A stretch of DNA of 5,313 nt. Source: JBCDBY01 sp039182715 (lineage in GTDB: Bacteria > Planctomycetota > PLA2). The translations under genes were made by a program, and so were the position numbers. The notes under the pieces were generated by a model, which made no database searches, was not told where the DNA came from, and saw only the letters and a program-made list of their open reading frames with translations. Location of the stretch: assembly GCA_039182715.1 (NCBI GenBank), contig JBCDBY010000305.1, forward strand, positions 1 to 5,313, in the 5' to 3' direction. Of this stretch, positions 1 through 5,313 are shown one piece after another (the stretch's first letter is position 1; every line of letters begins with the position of its first letter).

Positions 1-1
1 T

Positions 2-1705
2 TCGGTGCCGGGCGGCACCGCCACGCCGACCGGCAAGCGCGGCGGCGCGCCCACGACGGTCGTCTCCGGCGGTCGCGAGCACAACTGGGAGATCTGGTGG
101 ACCTACAACCGCGAGTGGTATCTCGCGAGCCGCCTGCGCGGCACGCCGGTCAGCGGCGGCGCGGTGATGCGCGACGCCAACGGGGCGCTCCACCGCAAGA
201 AGCTGCGCGAGACGGTGCTGCGCGACATCCTGCTCGAGGCCCTCGACGACTCGTACCACGACGTGCGGTCGGCGGCTGCGGTGGCGCTCGGCAAGTTCGG
301 CGACCCGGAGTTCAACCGGCGTCTTCGACGTCGCATCGACGTGCCCCGGGAGAAGTGGTGGACGGTGCACGAGGCGGTCGTCTACGGAATGAGCGCACTC
401 GCGCTGCCGGGCAACCGCGGCCTCATGACGACGCAGGCGGGCGACAAGCAGCGACCGATCCCGCTGCGCAGTCTCGCGCTGACGTCGTTGATGTGCGACG
501 GCACGAAGGATTCGCTCGCGGTGCTGCTCTGGCACCTGCGCTATCACCGCTCCAGCATGCGCTTCAAGGCGTCGCAGTCCCCGACCGTGTCGGAGGAGGA
601 CCGGCGACGCTTCGCGGCGCACCTGCTCGGCTTCGTCGATCGCAAGTTCGACGTCGACGACACGCTGTTCAGCGTCGCGCTGGGTTCGCGCAGGTGGACC
701 GAGGCGACGCAGGGGCTCGCGATCACCGCGCTCGGCCGCCGTCGCGCGCGCACGTACAAGGACCAGCTCTTCCGCATCATGGACCGCCGCGAGGTGCCGC
801 TCGCGGTGCGTCAGTCGATTCCGATCGCGCTCGCGGGGCTGGTGCGCAGCGAGGAGACGCGCGACGTGGAGCGGCTCGCGCGGTTCATCCGCGACGAGAG
901 GCGCCGGCCGGCGGTGCGGCACTTCGCGACGATGGCGCTGGCGCGCATCGGCGGCGAGCGGTCGGTGGAGATCCTGCAGGACTACCTGCGGCGCAACGTC
1001 TTCAACGTCGATGACGACCGCGCCTTCGCGTACCTCGCGCTGGGACTTCTCGGGGGCCGTTCGAAGGAGGCGCGCGACACGCTGATGCTCGCGTACGAGA
1101 AGCCGCAGACGCCGTCGCTCCGCTCGGCGCTCGCGATCGCGCTCGGGCTGGCGCGCCACAATCCGGCCGTCGCCCTGACGTCGAAGTACCTGAAGAAGAC
1201 CTCGATCGGTGGCTCCGGCCGTCCCGTGCGGCAGGGTGGCGCCAGCCGGACCGGTACGGGAACGGGCGCCGACGTCCTCGCCTACGGCACGCTCGCGCTC
1301 GGCCTGCACGGCGACGAGAGCGCGGTGCCCGCGGTGGAGCGCGCGCTCACGCGCTACCGCGATCCGAAGATCCAGGGCAATGCCGCCGTGGCGCTCGTTC
1401 TGCTGCAGCGCAGCGGCGCGATTCGCACGCTCAAGCCGATCCTCGAGGAGAACGGCAACGCGGTGACGCGCGGGTCGATCATCATGGCCCTCGGGCTCGT
1501 CCCGCAGGCGTCGGACGAACTGGTGCAGGTGCTGCGCCGGCAGTACAAGCTGGACCGCAATCCGGCCTCCGTGCGGGCGATGGCCGTCATCGGATTGGGC
1601 GCGATCGGCGACCCCCGCGCGGTCCCGCTTTCGGTCCAGCTGGTGCGCCACTACAACTACCTGATTCGCTGCCAGGCCCTCGACGTCATCGCCAGCCTGC
1701 TCTGA
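2..1705 (+). CDS. HEAT-repeat scaffold protein, 5' end missing
   Basis: The frame is open to the left edge, so the GTG at position 5 is probably an internal valine and the true N-terminus, perhaps with a signal peptide, lies outside the window. About 567 codons remain, ending in TGA at 1703-1705. Numbered from that GTG, residues 1-25 are a Gly/Pro/Thr-rich low-complexity linker. Residues 28-40 hold an aromatic motif (WEIWWTYNREWYL) that I associate with planctomycete HEAT proteins. From about residue 85 to the end there are roughly ten helical repeats of HEAT type, for example VRSAAAVALGKFGDPE, VRHFATMALARIGGERS and VRAMAVIGLGAIGDPRAV. A Gly/Ser/Thr-rich insert at about 400-422 interrupts the array. 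HEAT arrays form curved solenoids that bind proteins; no catalytic motif is visible, so a scaffold or adaptor role is inferred. The kinase gene follows 136 bases downstream on the same strand. The repeat call is strong; the cellular role and location are unknown. Confidence 0.85.
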   Translation, partial: SVPGGTATPTGKRGGAPTTVVSGGREHNWEIWWTYNREWYLASRLRGTPVSGGAVMRDANGALHRKKLRETVLRDILLEALDDSYHDVRSAAAVALGKFGDPEFNRRLRRRIDVPREKWWTVHEAVVYGMSALALPGNRGLMTTQAGDKQRPIPLRSLALTSLMCDGTKDSLAVLLWHLRYHRSSMRFKASQSPTVSEEDRRRFAAHLLGFVDRKFDVDDTLFSVALGSRRWTEATQGLAITALGRRRARTYKDQLFRIMDRREVPLAVRQSIPIALAGLVRSEETRDVERLARFIRDERRRPAVRHFATMALARIGGERSVEILQDYLRRNVFNVDDDRAFAYLALGLLGGRSKEARDTLMLAYEKPQTPSLRSALAIALGLARHNPAVALTSKYLKKTSIGGSGRPVRQGGASRTGTGTGADVLAYGTLALGLHGDESAVPAVERALTRYRDPKIQGNAAVALVLLQRSGAIRTLKPILEENGNAVTRGSIIMALGLVPQASDELVQVLRRQYKLDRNPASVRAMAVIGLGAIGDPRAVPLSVQLVRHYNYLIRCQALDVIASLL

Positions 1706-1815
1706 CGCCGAGCCGAGCGCGCAAATCGCTCCCCCGCAACGACTTAAGTGGCCCAATGTGCGGCACCGAAGCCGCATCGCGGCGCTTCAGTTGCGGACCG
1801 CCGATTGCCGATCTC

Positions 1816-1823
1816 AGGGAGGA
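1816..1823 (+). promoter_or_regulatory. possible Shine-Dalgarno element before the kinase gene
   Basis: AGGGAGGA is a good match to the anti-Shine-Dalgarno sequence. It lies 18 bases before the ATG at 1842, which is longer than usual spacing. No ATG or GTG lies in frame nearer to it; the in-frame candidates closer by are ATT at 1830 and CTG at 1836, both rare starts. The element may therefore be chance, or the start may be a non-standard codon. The remainder of the gap (1706-1841) shows no clear -35/-10 pair. Confidence 0.3.
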
Positions 1824-1841
1824 TTCGGGATTGGTCTGTCG

Positions 1842-4760
1842 ATGGTTGAGCGCATGCACACTCGCCGCATCGCCGAGCTCTATCGCTTGGCGAAGGAGAT
1901 GTCGTGCGGTGACCGTACGTCGATGCTCGACAAGGAGTGCTTCGACGACCCCGAGGCGCGCGAGCTGCTGGCCCGCCTGCTGGGCGAAGATCCGCCCACC
2001 TACGACCCGGTGCAGGAGCGCACGCCGCGCCGCATCGGCTCCTACCGCGTGATCCGCCAGATCGGCAAGGGCGGCATGGGCACCGTCTACGAGGCGGAGC
2101 AGCGCCACCCGAAGCGCAAGGTCGCCATCAAGCTGTTGCGCCGCGACACGATGGGCGACGACGTGCTGAGCCGCTTCCGGCGCGAGGCGGAGATCCTGGC
2201 GCGCCTCAAGCACCCGGGCATCGCGCAGATTCACGTGGTCGAGACGACCCGCGCCGGCGTGCCCTACCTCGTGATGGAGCTGGTCGAGGGACCGTGGATC
2301 ACGCTGCAGGCGCGCAAGTCGACCGAGCGCGAGCGCGTGCAGCTGCTCGCGCATGTCTGCGATGCGATCGATCACGCCCACCGGCACGGTGTGATCCATC
2401 GCGACATCAAGCCGGGCAACGTGCTCGTGTCGAAGGAGGGTCTGCCCAAGCTGCTCGACTTCGGCGTCGCGCGTCCGCTCGATGTCGACGAGCGCGAGAC
2501 GATGGACGGTTCCGTCATCGGCACCGTCGACTACATGGCGCCGGAGCAGGCGCAGGGCGTCGATGTCGACACGCGCTGCGACGTCTACGCGCTTGGCGTG
2601 CTGGCGCACGAGGTGCTGCACGGCGACCATCCGATTCCCGATCGCACCGGCGTCCAGATGCTGACCGCGCTCGTCTCCGGCGAAGCGCTTCCCAACTATG
2701 TCGAGGGTGACCTCGGTGCGGTCGTCGGCAAGGCGATGGATCCCGATCCCGACCGTCGCTACGCGACCGCCGCCGCCATGGCGGACGACCTGCGGCGCAC
2801 GCTGCGGCAGGAGCCGGTCGAGGCGCGCCCGCCGTCGCGCGCCTATCAGCTTCGCAAGCTGCTGGTGCGCCATCGTCTGCCCTTCGCGCTCACCCTCGCG
2901 GCCATGCTGGCGCTGCTGGTCGGGTTCTTCATGGCGCTGCGCGGTCTCGCCGAAGCGGAGCGCCGCGCCGCGTTCGCCGCCGTCGACGTCGCCGCCTCCG
3001 CGCTCGACCGCAACGACCCGTCCACCGCGCGCATGCATCTCGCGTACGTGCCGGAGAAACACCGGTCGTGGGAGTGGCGCCACCTCACGGCGGCGACCGA
3101 CAACTCGGTGCAGCGGGTGCCGCGCAACAGCGAGTTCTTCGAGGTGCGCCGCGGCGGCCTGCTGCGCGACGTGCCGTCGACGGCCGGCAACCTGCAGGGG
3201 CCGGTTGCCGCGGTCACGGCGTACTACGACACCAAGGGGCGCATGGTCCTCACGCTCGACCGCGAGGAGTTCGAGGACGTGCAGCTGCCGAAGCCGTGCA
3301 CCGTCGTGCACGCCGCGTCCGGGCGGGTGCTCATCCAGCAGACGCCGCTTCGCCCGCGCAGTGACGTCCTGGTGCACGGGCCGCTGGGCGTCGATGGGCA
3401 CTCCTACCGTGCGGAGCAGAACCGCGTGACGATCGACTACTGGGACGCGGAGACGGCAACGAAGAAGCGTTCCGTGGTCTCCCACGACGATCAGATCTTC
3501 GGGATCGCGATCAGCAAGGACCGCTCGCTGATCGCCACCGGATCGCGCGATCGACTCATCCGCATCTGGCGAACGGAGACCGGCGAGCTGGTGACCGAGC
3601 TCAAGGGACACCGCGCCGCCGTGCGATGCGTCGCGTTCAGCGAGGAGGGCGACCGACTCGCTTCGGCGTCCGCCGACGGCAACGTGCGGGTCTGGCGATG
3701 GTCGACGGGTGAGTGCGATGCGATTCTCACCGGCCCGCTCGGCACGTCGGCGCTCGCCTTCGAACCGCACCGCACGCAGCTCTACGCGCTCGGCGTCGAG
3801 GAGATCCGCGTCTGGGACTACGAGGAGCGCGGCGCCCGCGTGACGCGCACGCCGCACCGCGCGCGCACGGCGGGCAATCCGCATCCGTACATCTACGCGG
3901 TCGATTTCGCGCCCGACGGCACGGGGCTGATCACGGCGGGCTGGGACGGCACCATGCGGCGGCTGCGCGAGGACGGTGCGGTCATGACGACGATCGACTT
4001 CGGTCTGCCGCGCGTCTACACCGCGCGCTTCACGCCGGACGGCGAGTGCTTCATCGGCACCGGTGCCGGCGTCGACGGGGGCACGAACCGCAACCGGCTC
4101 AGCGTGTTCGACCGCTACGGCCAGAAGAAGCTCACCATGTCGATCCCGACGAAGGTCTTCTCAAGGCTGGCCATTTCGCCCAAGGGCGACTTCCTCGCGA
4201 CCGGCGGCTCGTTCGGCGGCGTCTGCATCGTGTCGATTCCCGGATTCGAGCTGAAGCACGTCTGGGAGCCGCCGACCGAGCAGCCCTACCAGCCGACGCC
4301 GGCGATCGCCATCGGGCCGGAAGGCCGGCGCATCTACAAGGGCACGGCGCGCGGCCGCGTGCAGGTGTTCGACACCGAGCTGAAGCTGCGCGAGGAGTTC
4401 GCCGCGTCGCACCACGAGATCACCGCGCTCACCATCTCGCCGGACGGCCGGCAGATCCTCGCCGGTGACCGCACCGGCGCGATCCTCCAGCTCGATGCGC
4501 GCAGCGGCGCCATTCGCCAGCGCATGCGCCGCCACCTCGTGGCCGTCTACGCGCTCGCCTTCCAGCCCGCCGGCGGGGACCGTCTCGCTTCCGCCTCGGA
4601 CGACGGCACCGTGCGCCTCTGGGACCTCGACCGCGGCGAGGAGGTCGTCGTCCTGCGCGGCCACGACCACTACGTCTACGACATCGCCTGGAGCCCCGAC
4701 GGCGAGACCCTCGCCTCGGTCAGCGGCGACAACACGCTGCGCCTCTGGAAGTCGCGCTAG
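1842..4760 (+). CDS. transmembrane Hanks-type Ser/Thr kinase with WD40 propellers
   Basis: A membrane-bound protein kinase of about 972 residues, predicted to transfer phosphate from ATP to Ser/Thr of unknown targets. I chose ATG 1842 because translation upstream to the ATG at 1758 (28 more residues) looks non-conserved; ATG 1854 is also possible. Residues 1-64 form a short helical leader of the kind often preceding such kinases. The kinase domain spans about 65-322: glycine loop GKGGMGTV (75-82), VAIK lysine K97, helix-C glutamate E115, HRDIKPGN with catalytic D188 and N193, DFG D206, APE at 233-235. All key residues are present, so it should be active. It is an RD kinase, and T220, S224 and T228 in the activation segment are candidate phosphosites. 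A basic stretch (RKLLVRHR, 338-345) precedes one membrane helix (346-366), consistent with kinase inside and C-terminus outside. After a linker containing SWEWRHL (409-415), at least ten WD40 blades fill 547-969. The target and ligand are unknown. Confidence 0.93.
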   Translation: MVERMHTRRIAELYRLAKEMSCGDRTSMLDKECFDDPEARELLARLLGEDPPTYDPVQERTPRRIGSYRVIRQIGKGGMGTVYEAEQRHPKRKVAIKLLRRDTMGDDVLSRFRREAEILARLKHPGIAQIHVVETTRAGVPYLVMELVEGPWITLQARKSTERERVQLLAHVCDAIDHAHRHGVIHRDIKPGNVLVSKEGLPKLLDFGVARPLDVDERETMDGSVIGTVDYMAPEQAQGVDVDTRCDVYALGVLAHEVLHGDHPIPDRTGVQMLTALVSGEALPNYVEGDLGAVVGKAMDPDPDRRYATAAAMADDLRRTLRQEPVEARPPSRAYQLRKLLVRHRLPFALTLAAMLALLVGFFMALRGLAEAERRAAFAAVDVAASALDRNDPSTARMHLAYVPEKHRSWEWRHLTAATDNSVQRVPRNSEFFEVRRGGLLRDVPSTAGNLQGPVAAVTAYYDTKGRMVLTLDREEFEDVQLPKPCTVVHAASGRVLIQQTPLRPRSDVLVHGPLGVDGHSYRAEQNRVTIDYWDAETATKKRSVVSHDDQIFGIAISKDRSLIATGSRDRLIRIWRTETGELVTELKGHRAAVRCVAFSEEGDRLASASADGNVRVWRWSTGECDAILTGPLGTSALAFEPHRTQLYALGVEEIRVWDYEERGARVTRTPHRARTAGNPHPYIYAVDFAPDGTGLITAGWDGTMRRLREDGAVMTTIDFGLPRVYTARFTPDGECFIGTGAGVDGGTNRNRLSVFDRYGQKKLTMSIPTKVFSRLAISPKGDFLATGGSFGGVCIVSIPGFELKHVWEPPTEQPYQPTPAIAIGPEGRRIYKGTARGRVQVFDTELKLREEFAASHHEITALTISPDGRQILAGDRTGAILQLDARSGAIRQRMRRHLVAVYALAFQPAGGDRLASASDDGTVRLWDLDRGEEVVVLRGHDHYVYDIAWSPDGETLASVSGDNTLRLWKSR
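2034..2807 (+). other. protein kinase catalytic domain within the WD40 kinase
   Basis: This is the PknB-like catalytic domain, about 258 residues and normal in length. The ATP-binding glycine loop, VAIK lysine, helix-C glutamate, HRD aspartate, DFG and APE motifs occur in the correct order and spacing. The DVYALG aspartate (residue 247), which anchors the catalytic loop in this family, is also present. There is no sign of degeneration to a pseudokinase. Confidence 0.93.
2877..2939 (+). other. predicted single transmembrane helix of the kinase
   Basis: Residues 346-366 form 21 uncharged, mostly aliphatic or aromatic positions (LPFALTLAAM...FFMAL). They are flanked by RKLLVRHR before and by a charged, Ala/Glu/Arg-rich helix after (RGLAEAERRA). 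The positive-inside rule places the kinase domain in the cytoplasm and the WD40 region outside it. It is the only such segment I see in the protein. Confidence 0.85.
3480..4748 (+). repeat. tandem WD40 blade array in the kinase C-terminus
   Basis: About ten WD40-type units are readable at kinase residues 547-576, 589-618, 630-658, 679-708, 722-756, 769-797, 818-843, 856-884, 897-927 and 940-969. The clearest carry the GH...SxDGxVRxW pattern, for example DRLASASADGNVRVW and DRLASASDDGTVRLW. Middle units (722-843) are degenerate and lack the terminal Trp. Residues 450-545 contain further beta-rich sequence with the same feel, which would bring the total to about 12-14 blades, the size of two seven-bladed propellers. 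WD40 propellers usually bind proteins or peptides, and a ligand-sensing or docking role is inferred. The blade count in the divergent part is uncertain. Confidence 0.85.
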
Positions 4761-5272
4761 TCGAGGGCGGCGTGCGCCGCGAACGCGATGCGTGGGTTCT
4801 CGGACTTCGCGAGAGCGAGCAGCGACTTGCGCGCGACACCGTACGCGCCCGGCCGTCGCTTGGCGTTCGCATCGAGAAACGTCGCGTCGAACTGCTCCTT
4901 GGCCAACATGGCGAGAACGCCGCAGGCGGTGCTGAAGACAGGGCCGGCGCGCGCCCCTTCCGACCACGGTCCGACGGCGGGCCAATATCCGTCGTGGTTC
5001 TGCCCGTGCAGAAGAGTGGCGTAGTGCGACTTCCAGTACGGCTTCTGTTTGCGGCGGAACTTGCTGGCGATCGGAAGCATCTCCGCCGTCGCGATCGCTT
5101 CGGCCTGCAGGCGCCAGCCTTCGAAGTCGACGTCGCCCCGATCCGGGGCCCAAACCGGAGGCAGGCCGAAGATCAGCTCCAGACTTATCCCGGGCAGCCA
5201 GTCGACCTTCGGGTTTGATCCCAGCGTCAGTTCAATCCACAGACCCGCCCCGCCGAGAGAACGAACTCCATG
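4757..5272 (-). CDS. prenyltransferase/squalene-oxidase-like repeat protein, C-terminal part only
   Basis: The minus-strand frame stays open from TAG (4757-4759) up through the left arm of the terminal inverted repeat and its loop, giving 171 residues. It then meets a stop (5309-5311) only inside the suspect right arm, so the gene is almost certainly cut by the end of the sequence. The ATG at 5080 is probably internal (residue 65), because the sequence before it is protein-like, with a Trp-rich, ordered composition (GLWIELTLG, VDWLPGISLELIFGLP). Residues 91-97 (QNHDGYW) and 110-123 (GPVFSTACGVLAML) resemble a Q-x-x-DG-x-W unit followed by a G-x-V-x-STA helix. That pattern is typical of prenyltransferase and squalene-oxidase repeats, which form alpha/alpha barrels. 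No DXDD or other catalytic aspartate motif is visible in this part, so whether it is an enzyme cannot be judged. It converges on the kinase gene. Confidence 0.7.
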   Translation of the reverse strand, partial: HGVRSLGGAGLWIELTLGSNPKVDWLPGISLELIFGLPPVWAPDRGDVDFEGWRLQAEAIATAEMLPIASKFRRKQKPYWKSHYATLLHGQNHDGYWPAVGPWSEGARAGPVFSTACGVLAMLAKEQFDATFLDANAKRRPGAYGVARKSLLALAKSENPRIAFAAHAALD

Positions 5273-5313
5273 ACCGGGGCGGGTCTGTGGATTGAACTGA
5301 CGCTGGGATCAAA
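5214..5313. repeat. perfect 39-bp inverted repeat at the end of the sequence
   Basis: Bases 5214-5252 and 5275-5313 are exact reverse complements over 39 positions, separated by a 22-base loop. The left arm begins TTTGATCCCAGCG and the right arm ends CGCTGGGATCAAA at the last base of the window. The left arm is in frame with, and reads as good coding sequence for, the minus-strand gene. The right arm breaks that frame with a TGA. This fits a fold-back (chimeric) read or an assembly artefact at a contig end. A real cruciform or element end is possible but less likely. Confidence 0.95.

Noticed and set aside
1759..1776. Small hairpin TGCGGC / GCCGCA with a 6-base loop between the HEAT and kinase genes.
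   Set aside because: The stem is only 6 bp and no T-tract follows. Such stems are common by chance at this GC content, so it is not called a terminator.
1686..3884. A 732-codon open frame on the minus strand, antisense to the kinase gene.
   Set aside because: It is rich in Arg, Ala, His and Val with no recognisable domain, and overlaps a kinase with every catalytic motif in order. Long antisense frames without stops are expected in GC-rich coding DNA.
4767..4780. Hairpin GCGGC / GCCGC just after the kinase stop, a possible bidirectional terminator.
   Set aside because: The stem is only 5-6 bp, there is no T-tract, and it lies within the coding sequence of the convergent gene.
4161..5153. 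A 330-codon minus-strand frame covering the kinase end and the convergent gene region.
   Set aside because: Its translation is Arg/Ala/Gly-rich and low in complexity. The other minus-strand frame ending at 4757 has plausible protein composition and repeat motifs and ends exactly at the kinase stop.
4788..5273. Plus-strand open frames downstream of the kinase gene.
   Set aside because: Their translations lack domain-like composition and lie antisense to the better-supported minus-strand gene; one of them runs into the suspect inverted repeat.
5214..5313. The terminal inverted repeat as an insertion-sequence end or factor-independent terminator.
   Set aside because: No transposase or target duplication is visible, no T-tract is present, and the left arm is in-frame coding sequence. 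A fold-back artefact fits better.

Overview
The window is very GC-rich and almost fully coding. It carries three genes: two on the plus strand, and one on the minus strand that converges on them. The style of all three suggests Planctomycetota: a secreted-type HEAT-repeat protein with a WEIWW motif, a Hanks-type kinase fused through one membrane segment to WD40 propellers, and a prenyltransferase/squalene-oxidase-like repeat protein. This assignment is an inference from protein architecture. Another large-genome phylum rich in Ser/Thr kinases, such as Acidobacteriota or Myxococcota, is not excluded.

Layout: (1) From the left edge to 1705 is the C-terminal part of a HEAT-repeat protein whose true start lies outside the window. 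(2) At 1706-1841 there is a short intergenic gap with one possible Shine-Dalgarno element and no convincing promoter or terminator. (3) From about 1842 to 4760 is a complete transmembrane serine/threonine kinase of about 972 residues, with a cytoplasmic kinase domain, one membrane segment and a long WD40 region of at least ten blades. (4) From 4757 to about 5272, on the minus strand, is the C-terminal 171 residues of a prenyltransferase/squalene-oxidase-like protein. Its stop codon overlaps the kinase stop in a shared CTAG. (5) The last 100 bases are a perfect 39-bp inverted repeat around a 22-base loop, ending exactly at the last base of the window. This looks more like a fold-back artefact at a contig end than biology.

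How the genes work together: the HEAT protein and the kinase are co-oriented and may be expressed together, but nothing in the sequence proves a shared pathway. The kinase is probably a signalling receptor, with its propellers on the far side of the membrane as a ligand- or protein-binding surface. The HEAT protein is likely a scaffold. The minus-strand gene looks independent. I see no CRISPR array, tRNA, rRNA, insertion sequence or clear new defence system. The most useful observations are the terminal palindrome, the large double-propeller kinase and the zero-gap convergent gene ends.
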